The position numbers and the translations under genes were made by a program. 59,759 nt of DNA. Source: an uncultured Oscillospiraceae bacterium (GTDB lineage Bacteria > Bacillota > Clostridia > Oscillospirales > Oscillospiraceae). The notes under the pieces are model-generated. The model saw nothing but the letters and a program-made list of their open reading frames with translations. It ran no database searches and was not told where the DNA came from. The stretch covers positions 1 through 59,759 of the forward strand of contig CANRHF010000002.1 in the NCBI GenBank assembly GCA_947630345.1, read 5' to 3'. This document shows positions 7,908 through 17,065 of the stretch, one piece after another (within the stretch, counting starts at the first letter, position 1; each line of letters starts with the position of its first letter).

Positions 7908-9272
7908 TCACCACTCCAATACCGACAAAAGATTTCTAAGCTGGATATTCAGGCAGTTGTTGACCTTCACAAGTGCGCCGAGAGTCTTATAGTTCGTCCA
8001 GAAATACCCTTCCGGGGGCGCGGGCAACTCGTCCGCCTCGACTTCCACCACGACGTTTCGGTTCTGCTCGTGATAGAACCGCCCCCCCTCCTCGGAAAGC
8101 AGCGTGTCGAACTTGACGCCCTTCCCGGTCTTCAGGTGCGCGTCGAACAGTTCATCCACCGCAGTGTCCTTCGCTTCGTCGTGGATATACTCCCGCTGCA
8201 CCGACGGCCCCAGCTCGATCTTGTCGAAGCACCCGACCTCCGGCGTCGCGCGGACGAGAAATTCCCGAACGCCACGATAAACGCGGGTCAGCAGACCGAA
8301 CGTGGCGATCCCCGCCGCCTCAAACAGCGGCTGGCGCCAGTGCCGGACCTCCCGCCCCTCGATCTCGATGTCGCAGAACACAACCTTGAAGCTGTACGGC
8401 TCCTTGCAGACAAATTCCCCGTTTCGCGTCTCCCATTTTTCGAGGGAAAACAGCGGGACGAGCCGCCGCTCGCTCTCATCGAACATTTTGTAATTGTTGA
8501 TGTACTGATAGATCTCCGAAAGATTGTCCCTTCCCCCGCCCAGCACGGAGCGCAGCAATGCGGCGTCCGTAAACTCGCTGAGATGCTCCTCCAGCGGCAG
8601 ACAGGACAGCACCGTTCGCGTATCCATGTTGACGAGGTTGTCCTCACGCATGAGCGCTTTGATTTGCGGCATCGTCATCCACCTGTGCGACGGCAGCACC
8701 TCGACATCCTCATTTTCGGCGAGTTCGATGATGATGTTCCGGTTGCGCTTGCCGAGAAACCGGGACGACTGCTCCGACTGGATCTGGTCAACGACGATCC
8801 TATAGTTCGACGCATGGATAAAGTAGTCGAGATAGGCGGGTTTCGCGCCGCCGTGCTTTTGCGTAAAGTTCGACTTCGTCGCCTGGATTGTCGGGGAGAG
8901 CTGGATCTTGTTGATGTTTCCCGGCTCGATCTTCGCCTGCATGAGATAGTGCATCTCGCCGCCGATCCGCTTGCGGATGATGCCGAGATAGCCGATCTCG
9001 TTCTGCAGGAGGGTGGGCTGCTCGAGGAGCGTCCTTTCCCCTTCCGTCACGCGAAGCCCCGCGATCTGGAAGAAGCTCCCCGCGGGATTGCGGACCGTGC
9101 CCGATTCGCTGTCGTAATACCAAGGCGCGCATTGATCCAGCGTTGTTTTGTCAATCCGCACATGGATCGAGGCGTTGCGATTCTTGATCCAGGAAAAGAT
9201 ATCCGCCGTCGGGTGTAAAGGCATACCCGCTGTTTCCATACTATGATCGTTAAATGGAATAGAATGTGCCAT
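7908..9272 (-). CDS. NDP-hexose 2,3-dehydratase
   Basis: The 454-residue protein matches the NDP-hexose 2,3-dehydratase family (TylX3/EvaA/GraOrf27-like). It is built of two internally similar halves, each with an alpha/beta domain of about 200 residues. The halves show parallel motifs: RVTEGERTLLEQPTLLQNEIG in the first against the matching VRHWRQPLFEAAGIATFGLL in the second, and GNINKIQLSPTIQAT against GCFDKIELGPSVQ. The enzyme removes the C2 hydroxyl of dTDP-4-keto-6-deoxyglucose, starting the 2-deoxy (2,6-dideoxyhexose) branch. A TGAGG site sits seven bases before the ATG. The family is best known from actinobacterial antibiotic clusters, so its use in a surface glycan of a Firmicute-like organism is notable. 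It is G+C-richer than the genes on both sides. Confidence 0.9.
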   Translation of the reverse strand: MAHSIPFNDHSMETAGMPLHPTADIFSWIKNRNASIHVRIDKTTLDQCAPWYYDSESGTVRNPAGSFFQIAGLRVTEGERTLLEQPTLLQNEIGYLGIIRKRIGGEMHYLMQAKIEPGNINKIQLSPTIQATKSNFTQKHGGAKPAYLDYFIHASNYRIVVDQIQSEQSSRFLGKRNRNIIIELAENEDVEVLPSHRWMTMPQIKALMREDNLVNMDTRTVLSCLPLEEHLSEFTDAALLRSVLGGGRDNLSEIYQYINNYKMFDESERRLVPLFSLEKWETRNGEFVCKEPYSFKVVFCDIEIEGREVRHWRQPLFEAAGIATFGLLTRVYRGVREFLVRATPEVGCFDKIELGPSVQREYIHDEAKDTAVDELFDAHLKTGKGVKFDTLLSEEGGRFYHEQNRNVVVEVEADELPAPPEGYFWTNYKTLGALVKVNNCLNIQLRNLLSVLEW

Positions 9273-9310
9273 AATTTAGCCTCACCAGAAAAGCGCTTTT
9301 ATAAACAGCT

Positions 9311-10426
9311 TTATGTTGCATTTGTAGCTCTCAATCGCTTCAGCTCCTGTTTAACAAAGAACTTCTGAGAAAACAACCATATTCTGTAAAACACACGTTT
9401 CGGAAGGTGCTGATACATCCATTTTTCCACGGAGTATAGGAACGTTGTCTTAACAGGCTGCCTGACGTAGTCCTTCCATAGCGATTTTTCCAGCCATTCA
9501 TCAAAATACACTTTGGCAGGATGAATCGTCCCAAGCTGCCACGGTTTTTCTCCAAGAAAGATTGCCATATGAATAATCGCAGGTGCGTCATATGCGCTCG
9601 CTATTTCTTCCGGGGTATAGAGCATGTTTTTCGCGACTGTTAATAAGTCCTTTTGGGGTATAGCGCAGAAAATCGGATCAAAGGTAAACTCCAGTGGTAT
9701 AGCTGTGATTTCCCCTTTACACGCGACATTCAATATACCTTCGTCCGCCGACAAAACAATAACGCCATTTTTTCTGATTGAATCCATGATCTTTGCCGTC
9801 CAGTCTTCCGTTCGCCATCTTAGGACATTAAAAACCATAACTTCAGAATTAAACGGCGCTTCATATCCCGCCACATTACCCGTATCTGAAATTACAGAGT
9901 GCTTGACCATACCCAGCAAAGCATCTGCGGCAAAGGCGTCCGACTTAAACAAGGGTGAAATACTGCGAAGTACCACTGTGTCTGCATCGATATAAATCAT
10001 TCTGTCCATCTCGGGGAAGAAATCCGGGAAAAACATTTTCAAATACGGGACATACGAACCGCGATACGGTTTGAGCCCCATGGATTTGTATTCTTTGATT
10101 TTTTCGGAAACATTCATACAAACGATTTTCCGATTGTACATGTCCGCCAGCTGGGCAAATTTTTTCTCATTCTCCTCGTTGAATCCCTCCGTCAGAATAT
10201 AAACGGTCATTTCATCTATATCCTGATTGTTTTCGAAAAGAGAGGTAATGGAAACGCCACCGATTGGCGCGTAATTATTGTCAAACACATAAACGATATG
10301 TGCCGATTTTTTATCTTCGTGCCGCTGTTGTGTAGCGGCAGTCTCCCGAAATTGGTTTTCGGTTATGGCTTCATCTGCTCTTTTCACTTGTCTATCCTGC
10401 GTGGGATTCGTTTCATTCGTGCTCAT
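9311..10426 (-). CDS. Glycosyltransferase family 8 protein
   Basis: The 371-residue protein has a GT8 (LgtC/glycogenin-like) GT-A domain beginning about residue 42 (HIVYVFDNNYAPIGGVSITSL), with the metal-binding DAD at residues 147-149 (MIYIDADTVVL) and a later FNSEVMVFN acceptor-side segment. These are retaining transferases that usually add galactose or glucose from UDP-sugars at the cytoplasmic membrane face. The first 40 residues are polar and low in family similarity. I use the ATG at 10426 because AAGGAG precedes it; a longer open frame exists but lacks a ribosome site. Donor and acceptor are unknown. The gene is A+T-rich compared with the 2,3-dehydratase downstream. Confidence 0.88.
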   Translation of the reverse strand: MSTNETNPTQDRQVKRADEAITENQFRETAATQQRHEDKKSAHIVYVFDNNYAPIGGVSITSLFENNQDIDEMTVYILTEGFNEENEKKFAQLADMYNRKIVCMNVSEKIKEYKSMGLKPYRGSYVPYLKMFFPDFFPEMDRMIYIDADTVVLRSISPLFKSDAFAADALLGMVKHSVISDTGNVAGYEAPFNSEVMVFNVLRWRTEDWTAKIMDSIRKNGVIVLSADEGILNVACKGEITAIPLEFTFDPIFCAIPQKDLLTVAKNMLYTPEEIASAYDAPAIIHMAIFLGEKPWQLGTIHPAKVYFDEWLEKSLWKDYVRQPVKTTFLYSVEKWMYQHLPKRVFYRIWLFSQKFFVKQELKRLRATNAT

Positions 10427-10466
10427 AAATCTTCTCCTTTTGGCTGGTATAGTTGTATAAACCCAT

Positions 10467-11696
10467 TCAATTATTGCGTTTCCGGAGGCCTGTAAAGATG
10501 ACAGCCGCTTGAATCGCATCCTGAACGAAATAAGAAGCGATCATCGCGTAAGCGCCTCCGTAAATTCCAAATTCTTCAACAAAGCCGTTGATGGAAAAAA
10601 CCATTAACACCAGTGCGGTGATAATAGCCGCAGCCACTGCGCCATTCTTTCGCATGGAGGTTAAAACCCCGTTTCCCACGAGTGTGAGCGCATAGAGGCA
10701 AGAGGCAGCAATCGCCCAATAAAGAAGCTGAAAATAGCTGAGGATCTCCTCCCCAAAAATCAAGCGCATAATCGGCCTGCCCAGGAGCGCAACCGCCGCC
10801 ATCGCGAGCAGCATGAAGAGCGTCACCCCACCGTAACAGATGAACATCGATCTGCGCATCCGCTTCCAGTCTCCTTCATTCCACTGCTTTGCCAGCTCAG
10901 GCAGGAAAGCATATGAAATCATAGGCACAATCACAGAAATCAGCACCGTGATCGTAAATACGCTGGAGAACGCCCCTAGTTGTTCTTCTCCAAGCTGCAG
11001 CTGGATCGTGCGCCGCGGCATTGCGGTAATGCAAATCGGCAGGGTTATGCCCAGCATAATTGGAAAACACTTTTTCAAAAGTCGAATGACGCCCTTGAAA
11101 TCGTCTCCGAAGAAGGCGATCTTTTCCCCGGTGACCCGTTTGTACACCGGCACATCGAAGAGGAGGACCACCAGAATGTCGCTAAATGCCATCGCCAGCA
11201 GCGCCTGAAGCAAACTGCGTGTAAGCCAGAAAGTAATGATAAACGAGACAAAAGCGAAAAAACCACGAATAACATTGGAATACCCGTTAAATTCCAGCCG
11301 GCCCTTGAACTGCACATAAGCATAGATCGTTTCTGAGGCGTTATTGCAGAAGAGATACAGAAGGTATATTGCTATCGCGACCCGTTCCTCGGTCGTGTAT
11401 CCCCCTGCCGGCACAATATATGCGCAGAAAGCAATCAACGACACGACAGTTGCCATCAGCGACGCGGTGAGGTACTGTCTCTGTGTGAATTCCCCGTTGA
11501 CGTCCGTAATTCGGAAATTACGCAGATTGTAGTACGCAATTGAAGAAAAGATATTGCCAATTGACATTGCCAACGAGAAAATACCGGCTGTCTCGAATCC
11601 GTCCATGCGCACCAGCACCACAGAAATCAGCCACTGCGCAAACGCCAGCGCCACCGAACCAATTGTGTTGATCGCCGCCTGCATCCCTGTTTTCAA
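10467..11696 (-). CDS. Polysaccharide flippase / MATE-like membrane protein (second Wzx)
   Basis: The 409-residue integral membrane protein has about 12 hydrophobic segments spread over the whole length and the weakly conserved pattern of the polysaccharide export (Wzx/RfbX) branch of the MOP superfamily. It would flip undecaprenyl-linked repeat units, or a lipid-linked sugar, across the membrane. The start is a TTG at 11696 with GAGGAG six to seven bases upstream; an internal ATG four codons later lacks good spacing. A second flippase lies at 28167-29627, so this locus has two. That may mean separate lipid-linked substrates or an acquired module. Assignment rests on topology and context, as flippases are poorly conserved. 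Confidence 0.75.
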   Translation of the reverse strand: MKTGMQAAINTIGSVALAFAQWLISVVLVRMDGFETAGIFSLAMSIGNIFSSIAYYNLRNFRITDVNGEFTQRQYLTASLMATVVSLIAFCAYIVPAGGYTTEERVAIAIYLLYLFCNNASETIYAYVQFKGRLEFNGYSNVIRGFFAFVSFIITFWLTRSLLQALLAMAFSDILVVLLFDVPVYKRVTGEKIAFFGDDFKGVIRLLKKCFPIMLGITLPICITAMPRRTIQLQLGEEQLGAFSSVFTITVLISVIVPMISYAFLPELAKQWNEGDWKRMRRSMFICYGGVTLFMLLAMAAVALLGRPIMRLIFGEEILSYFQLLYWAIAASCLYALTLVGNGVLTSMRKNGAVAAAIITALVLMVFSINGFVEEFGIYGGAYAMIASYFVQDAIQAAVIFTGLRKRNN

Positions 11697-11744
11697 TCTG
11701 TTCTCCTCTCCGGCTATCCGTTTTGACGATGTATGCGGAAAGCC

Positions 11745-13127
11745 TCAAATAAAATTTGACAGTATCGGCAGCAAACAAACACCCGCGTTGATGATCGATC
11801 TCAGCACCATAACATCTGTGTATTCATTTGCCGTTCTCTCCACACCAATCCCCCTATCGGCGGTCTCGGCCTTTGGATAGGAAAGATATGCCAGCGCGCA
11901 GCAACACGCGAAAAAAGCAGAATTAAACAGTGGAAATACCCAGGGATATGCTTGAAGCCGCGCAACCACGCCGTAAATTATGCTGGTCTCCAGGTGAAGC
12001 GGTCCAAGCAGCTTGGAGAGAAGCATGGAATCCATCGTGTTCCCGAAGTAACACCAATCGTACTTGATCAGGTTTGCAAAGACCGCACACACCAGTCCCA
12101 TGGATTCCAGCAGCAACCCAACCCTAAAATGCTCGGAAATACCGAGAAGCGCGAAAATCAGAAACGGCGCTAAAAGAATCATCCAATAAGGATATACATC
12201 TAAGAGCCCGAAAAAAGACGCGTAGCAAACAAAGCATATCCATGTCGCTTGACGCCACGCAAGCTTCGCGTCTTCTTCCTGTTTTTTTAGATAGCACCAA
12301 ATAAGGGCCAAAACGTAAAAAACCACAAACAAATTGATTACGCCCGACGAGGTGGAAAAAGCTTTCGTCAAGAGGGTTATTTCAAGCGCAAAGCCTTCTC
12401 TCGCAGATGCGAAGATCCAGAAAGGAACGTTTGTAATGAATATTGGGCAGAGAAAGCCGAGCAGCGCAAAAAACAACTTTGATATCTTCTTTTCTTGAAG
12501 AAAAAGCAGTGGCAAAAAGATAACGGCGGCAAAATACTTAAAGCAAAACGCGATTCCAAAGGCAATTACAAATCTCCGACGATCTTTTTTCAAAAAAGCA
12601 TATACCCCCGCTAACTGCAGGACCAAACTCAAAACATCATACTGACCCATGATGAATATGACCGACAGGATCAATGATGAAGACAAATAGAGATACACCA
12701 GGAATGCCTTCGTTTGCTCTCCCAAGCCATAGAGGTCGAGAAGTTTTTTTACTAAGAATGCCGATAGGAGCGTTGCGCCGATTGGCAAAAGCTTCATATA
12801 AGCGAGGCAGAGCATATTGTTCATGACATCGATGCCCGCGAAAGACTCCAGCAGAATCAGTGGAATATTCCAAATCGCAAAGACAATATATATTACAATA
12901 TTATAAGACGCCCCTTGCTCCGCTGAATAAAACACGTTTCCCGATTGAACATGGTTGAGCGAAAAGAAATTCAGAAAATCCCCCTGAAACAGAATCTTCC
13001 ACAGATTCATCCCATGTCTTGTCGTGATCTGAATGTCTCCATAGGTGTGACAAAACAAGAGAACTACCATCATTAAGATCGTGACACACCAAAGGGTTCT
13101 TTGAAAAGCAGATTTATTTCGCACCAT
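11745..13127 (-). CDS. Multi-spanning GT-C-type glycosyltransferase (probable)
   Basis: The 460-residue protein has roughly ten or more membrane spans. The first external loop after span 1 carries acidic and aromatic residues, and a central segment reads MGQYDVLSLVLQL, followed by a CFKYFAAVIFLPLLFL span. The GQYD and FK(Y/F) pattern is typical of GT-C mannosyltransferase-like enzymes (PIG-M/GT87/DUF2029 group), which use polyprenyl-phosphate sugars on the outer face. A clear AGGAG site precedes the ATG. The DPM1-like GT2 gene upstream could supply the polyprenyl-phosphate donor. It could also be a polymerase-like protein. It is strongly A+T-rich within the operon. Confidence 0.68.
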   Translation of the reverse strand: MVRNKSAFQRTLWCVTILMMVVLLFCHTYGDIQITTRHGMNLWKILFQGDFLNFFSLNHVQSGNVFYSAEQGASYNIVIYIVFAIWNIPLILLESFAGIDVMNNMLCLAYMKLLPIGATLLSAFLVKKLLDLYGLGEQTKAFLVYLYLSSSLILSVIFIMGQYDVLSLVLQLAGVYAFLKKDRRRFVIAFGIAFCFKYFAAVIFLPLLFLQEKKISKLFFALLGFLCPIFITNVPFWIFASAREGFALEITLLTKAFSTSSGVINLFVVFYVLALIWCYLKKQEEDAKLAWRQATWICFVCYASFFGLLDVYPYWMILLAPFLIFALLGISEHFRVGLLLESMGLVCAVFANLIKYDWCYFGNTMDSMLLSKLLGPLHLETSIIYGVVARLQAYPWVFPLFNSAFFACCCALAYLSYPKAETADRGIGVERTANEYTDVMVLRSIINAGVCLLPILSNFI

Positions 13128-13165
13128 TTCTCTTCTCCTAAAAGCGAACAGCCGTCATCAGCTTT

Positions 13166-14191
13166 TTAGAAATTGAGACTCATAATTAGTTCTTTATTAT
13201 ATCCGCTTTCTTCATGTACCGATTCGCTCTCTTTACTCTCTTCAAAATTCAGCCGGCATTCTTCCACAACCAGAGGACGGTTCATCACGCGCGCATTGAT
13301 CGCCATGATATACTCGCCCATAAAACCCATGAACGCAAGCTGAACGCCGCCCATGAAGAAGACCGCAATGATGATCGGCGCATAACCCGCCGGAAAACGA
13401 TCCCAGAAGATCAGTTTGGCGATCAGCAGCCCGATCGCCCCCAAAATACTGAGAACGGCGACCAAAATCCCAAAAAATGTCGCGATTCGCATGCCGAGCT
13501 TCGTGTAGCTCGTAAAGCTCAACATCGCCGCGTCGTATAGCGTAAAGAAATTGTTGTGCGTTTTGCCCGCGCGCCGCAGGGGCTGCTCGTATTCGATCTC
13601 CTTGCGTTCCGGCCCCAGCTCCGCCACGATCCCCCGCATGAACGGCGTGGGATCCTTTAGCTCCCGCAGGACCTGAACAAAGCTCTTGTCATACAGGCCA
13701 AATCCGGTGAACTGTTCGATCATATCTACCGAACTCATTGTGCGAATGAGCTTATAATAACAGCCGCGGAGAAAATACAGGATCTTGCTCTCTTTGCTGC
13801 GGGTCTTCTTGCCGATCACGACCTTATACCCGCTTTCCCACTCGTGTACAAACCGAGGAATCATTTCGACGGGATCCTGAAAATCGCAGCACATCGTAAT
13901 GGTGCAATCTCCAGTCGTCTGGAGGAGGCCGTGCATCGGCGAGTTGAACTGTCCGAAATTCTTGCAGTTGAAGATGGCCTTCACGCATTTATTCTCCGCG
14001 CAGATCTCGCGAAGGATCTCTCTTGTCCTGTCTGTCGATTTATTATCAATAAACAGGATCTCATAATTGTATTGCGGGCAGCTTTCATTCAGCTGCTTCC
14101 ACACCGCTTCATAGATCGGCCGGACGTTTTCCTCCTCGTTGTAGCACGGGATTAGAACAGAAATTTTTTTCTTGTCACCCAAGGTACTCAT
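13166..14191 (-). CDS. GT2 polyprenyl-phosphate glycosyltransferase (DPM1/ArnC-like)
   Basis: The 341-residue protein has an N-terminal GT2 domain (SVLIPCYNEEENV, then FIDNKSTDRT and CCDFQDP, where the aspartates bind metal and donor) and two C-terminal membrane spans around residues 230-260 and 270-300. This layout is that of enzymes that load a sugar onto undecaprenyl phosphate, as in ArnC, GtrB and DPM1. The product is then used by membrane-bound GT-C transferases; two candidates flank this gene (11745-13127 and 15281-16603). Its start lies within the last 17 bases of the upstream epimerase gene, which suggests translational coupling. The sugar is not identifiable from sequence. Confidence 0.87.
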   Translation of the reverse strand: MSTLGDKKKISVLIPCYNEEENVRPIYEAVWKQLNESCPQYNYEILFIDNKSTDRTREILREICAENKCVKAIFNCKNFGQFNSPMHGLLQTTGDCTITMCCDFQDPVEMIPRFVHEWESGYKVVIGKKTRSKESKILYFLRGCYYKLIRTMSSVDMIEQFTGFGLYDKSFVQVLRELKDPTPFMRGIVAELGPERKEIEYEQPLRRAGKTHNNFFTLYDAAMLSFTSYTKLGMRIATFFGILVAVLSILGAIGLLIAKLIFWDRFPAGYAPIIIAVFFMGGVQLAFMGFMGEYIMAINARVMNRPLVVEECRLNFEESKESESVHEESGYNKELIMSLNF

Positions 14192-15119
14192 CCTTTACCC
14201 ACTCGATTGTTTTCCGAATTCCATCCGCGAACGCAGTCTGCGGGACGAACCCGGTATCTCGCTGCAGTTCTGTAATGTCAGCCTGCAGGTGCATCACCTG
14301 TACGGGGCTGTATGCTACCTGGCCGAATCCCAACGGCAGGCTCGGGTCAATCGCGTCACGAAGAATCTGAACATATTCCCGCAACGGGCAAACCGTTCCT
14401 GTGCCAAGAACATAAAGCTTCCCATCGACACCGCGTTCTGCCGAAAGATACAGCGCTGAAGCGGCGTCATCTGCATATAAATAATCCCACAGCTGTTCTC
14501 CTGCGGTAAGCGCCGGCTGCTCCCCGGCGAGGAGCTGCCGGATCACAGAGGAGATCATACTGTTTTGGCCGTCTCCAGGGCCATATACACTGAGCACGCG
14601 CGCCCAAATATGCGCTATGCCGAGCTTTTTGCATTCGACCCGGCTCATCTGCCCCGCGCAGAGCTTCGCCATTCCGTATCCGTTTTCCGGGAAGCACGGC
14701 GTCTCAGGCTTTAATGCCCCCTCTACTCGGCCGTATTCAGCCTGGCTTCCCGCACCGACAAACACCTTGCAGCCTAGCGCCGCAGCAGCCCGAACCGCCG
14801 CAATCGTGTTGTTCACGTTTCCGATCTGTACCGGCATATCGTTTCGGGCGTCACCGACCGTACCGGCCCACCCGAGGTGGAAAAACACGTCTGCCTGCCC
14901 GGAAATTTTCCGGGGAAGGTTGTCGATTTCCGAGAGATCCAGCTCGACCGTATGAACGAGGTCGTGCTTTGGAACCGCACTCATGCGCGCGCTCCCCGGT
15001 CGGACGACCGCAAATACCTCTACGTTTTCTCGAATCAGTTTCCGTATCAGCGCCGTACCGATTGCCCCGGTAGGGCCGGTAATGACGGCTGAACGAATGT
15101 TACGGTGCCACAGATCCAT
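14175..15119 (-). CDS. NAD-dependent nucleotide-sugar reductase/epimerase
   Basis: The 314-residue extended short-chain dehydrogenase/reductase has TGPTGAIGTAL near residue 15 and a YGMAK catalytic pair near residue 150. It resembles the two paralogs at 3357-5227 in length and late motifs, including a C-terminal DTGF segment, and so belongs to the same abequose-synthase-like group. Within the operon it is the first reductase downstream of the RfbFGH-aldolase-ThDP module. By analogy with YerF in yersiniose synthesis, it could reduce the keto group introduced by that module; this is a hypothesis. It overlaps the next gene by 17 bases. A gap of about 160 bases with a small hairpin lies upstream. 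Confidence 0.82.
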   Translation of the reverse strand: MDLWHRNIRSAVITGPTGAIGTALIRKLIRENVEVFAVVRPGSARMSAVPKHDLVHTVELDLSEIDNLPRKISGQADVFFHLGWAGTVGDARNDMPVQIGNVNNTIAAVRAAAALGCKVFVGAGSQAEYGRVEGALKPETPCFPENGYGMAKLCAGQMSRVECKKLGIAHIWARVLSVYGPGDGQNSMISSVIRQLLAGEQPALTAGEQLWDYLYADDAASALYLSAERGVDGKLYVLGTGTVCPLREYVQILRDAIDPSLPLGFGQVAYSPVQVMHLQADITELQRDTGFVPQTAFADGIRKTIEWVKDEYLG

Positions 15120-15173
15120 ATTCTCAAACTCGCTCCCTGATCAAACAATTCTACGGATTTCTGCAAAATCACT

Positions 15174-15190
15174 GCGTTTCGTGGAAACGC
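15174..15190 (-). terminator. Small hairpin in a 161-bp gap, possible partial terminator
   Basis: A perfect 7-bp stem (GCGTTTC / GAAACGC) with a 3-base loop lies between the GT87-like gene and the epimerase gene. On the minus strand it is followed by AGTGATTTTGC, a weak T-run. It could attenuate the operon or be fortuitous. Confidence 0.3.
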
Positions 15191-15280
15191 TGCATTTTCT
15201 GACGCAAAAAATTGCTCCTTCTGCACAACCAGCCGCTGGAGACGAAAAGGCTCTTTGGAAAATCTATGTCGGGCGCCGCT

Positions 15281-16603
15281 CTAATTTTTCTTTGCCTTCT
15301 TTTTCAAAAGCGGCTCGCGACGTTTTACGCATGCAATCAAATTTTTGACAACCATCACGCAGCACCAAAGAATCGCGGCAAGCGCAAAGCAATGATAGAA
15401 GATATAGTTCGGGTAATGGACATCCCTTGTGTAAAAAAGTGGAAGATGGATATTGATCAATACCAGCAGGGTAAAAGGAAAAACATTGCTCTTGTTGATC
15501 GTCTTTTCGGAAATAATAAACTGAATCAGAGGTAGCAAAAACAGGGAAAAAACATATGCGTATTGCGATGAAAACAACGTAATCGCCAAGGAGATGCATA
15601 GCTGTGCCTGCCACTCCTTTTTCATCAGCAACGAAGCCAACAGCAAAAGCCCGGCAACACAAAACCCGGCACCCACAAACCAACCAGAATCGATCTGAAT
15701 ACTAAAGAACTTTTCAAGGTAACCCGAAAGACGGACCAGGATATTTTCAAATCCTGTTCCGACTGTCGGTGGAACGCCTATAATAGGCCCCGCCCTTTCC
15801 ATTGTCACAGACAGCCATATGGAAAGTCCGGATAACCCGTCTTTGAAAAGCAGCGCAGGGAGAATGACGGACGCGATGCCATATAAAACCGCCCTGGCTG
15901 CGCGCTTAAACTGTTTGTCCCGAAGGAGCAGCACGCCAAAAAACGCTGGATAAAGCTTGATGCCCGCCGCAAATGCCAAAGCCAGCAGAGAAAGTTCTCG
16001 AAGAAGCGCATTGGAAGAATTGCGAAAATACTGGAAAAAGAAAAGGGAAACAATAACAAGAAGTATGATATTTCCACGATCGACCGCATGCAACATACCC
16101 GGGCTCAGCAGCATACATACAGCGACAAAATTAGCTTTCAACGGTCCCAATTCCTTGAGGAAGGAAGTCAGAAAAAGCATTGCGATCAGAAACATCAAAA
16201 TGACAAACACCAGAAAAATCAACATCGGTGCCTGATACGTCCGCAAATCCAAATTGGTTCCACGAATATAGACCGATTCGAAAAAGTCCGGAGGCCAATT
16301 CTGTGTGACACTGTCTGGGATAAACCGCAGAAAAACATAAAAAACCAGATTCGCCAGCGGCGGATATAAAGTGCGAAATAGACTATACGGGGTTCTGCCT
16401 TTCACATATTCAATACTGTGGAAAAAGTCCATGCCAGTATCTCTGGTATCATAGAAAAAATACCGTTCCAGCAGTTCTCCCCTGCTGAAAAAGAAGCAGA
16501 GCAAAACCACGATTGCACCGAGCGAGGCAGCCAAGCAAAAGACATTGACCGGCGTTAAAAACCGTCGGATCTTATTCAAAATTTGAGCTGTTTTTTGTTT
16601 CAT
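15281..16603 (-). CDS. GT87-like (DUF2029) membrane glycosyltransferase
   Basis: The 440-residue protein has about ten membrane spans and the GT87 hallmarks HAVDRGNIILLVIV and AAGIKLYPAFFGVLLL. These occur in polyprenyl-phosphomannose-type alpha-mannosyltransferases that act on the outer membrane leaflet. The N-terminus has an external loop containing FHSIEYVKGRTPYS after the first span, where the catalytic aspartate of GT-C enzymes normally lies near. I place the start at the ATG at 16603, about ten bases after GGGAAGGA; an ATG three codons upstream abuts that site. The C-terminus is lysine-rich (KKKAKKN). It likely uses the lipid-linked sugar made by the DPM1-like GT2 encoded at 13166-14191. 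Confidence 0.75.
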   Translation of the reverse strand: MKQKTAQILNKIRRFLTPVNVFCLAASLGAIVVLLCFFFSRGELLERYFFYDTRDTGMDFFHSIEYVKGRTPYSLFRTLYPPLANLVFYVFLRFIPDSVTQNWPPDFFESVYIRGTNLDLRTYQAPMLIFLVFVILMFLIAMLFLTSFLKELGPLKANFVAVCMLLSPGMLHAVDRGNIILLVIVSLFFFQYFRNSSNALLRELSLLALAFAAGIKLYPAFFGVLLLRDKQFKRAARAVLYGIASVILPALLFKDGLSGLSIWLSVTMERAGPIIGVPPTVGTGFENILVRLSGYLEKFFSIQIDSGWFVGAGFCVAGLLLLASLLMKKEWQAQLCISLAITLFSSQYAYVFSLFLLPLIQFIISEKTINKSNVFPFTLLVLINIHLPLFYTRDVHYPNYIFYHCFALAAILWCCVMVVKNLIACVKRREPLLKKKAKKN

Positions 16604-16703
16604 CCAAGTCATTCCTTCCCAAGTTTCTGGATCAAGTGTTTTCTTTTTTCGAAAGCTTTCCACAGCGCCGGTACAAAAAGTTTAGAAACCAATACGCTGC
16701 CCT

Positions 16704-17015
16704 TTAGCTCTTTTCAAACAGGGGAATCAGCATATTCTCCGCGAGTTCCTCGTCGCTAAGTGCCGGGGACATGTACTCGAGCGGCAGGGACTCCATCTGC
16801 CCGTCGGATCGTTTGTAGGACACCTGCTTGGGGACGGCCGTGAGCTCTATGGGGGTCTTGACCTCAATAATCATGGGGCCTTCATATTCCAGAGCCTTGC
16901 GCACCTTCTCGTCAAGCTCGCCGTTGTTCTCTATGATCTCCGTTTTAAGGCCGAAGGCATTGGCGACGGCCGCAATCGGCGGGATCGACAGATTCGAGCT
17001 CTCGTTGCAGGCCAC
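16704..17015 (-). pseudogene. C-terminal remnant of a second ThDP-dependent (YerE/acetolactate-synthase-like) enzyme
   Basis: The open frame encodes only about 103 residues. It aligns colinearly with the last 100 residues of the intact ThDP enzyme encoded at 17746-19557: IPPIAAVANAFG against FPDFEKLAEAFG, then VRKAL, a Gly-Pro pair, VPK, a late DG and a terminal LSxEE segment. Similarity is partial, so the source was a paralog, not a recent duplicate. The apparent GTG start has no ribosome site and a stop lies a few codons upstream. The cofactor-binding GDG motif and the whole catalytic part are missing. It lies just after the HAD gene, and reads as the 3' stump left by a deletion or gene replacement. 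A tiny expressed protein cannot be excluded. Confidence 0.78.
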
Positions 17016-17065
17016 AATTGGTGAAAGGATGTTGAATAATCAGTAGAGATTCTCTGGTCAGGCGC

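Noticed and set aside
8091..8097. A C7 run as a further slippage tract
   Set aside because: It is shorter, lies in the middle of a well-conserved gene body and does not sit at a gene end, unlike the two G9 tracts.
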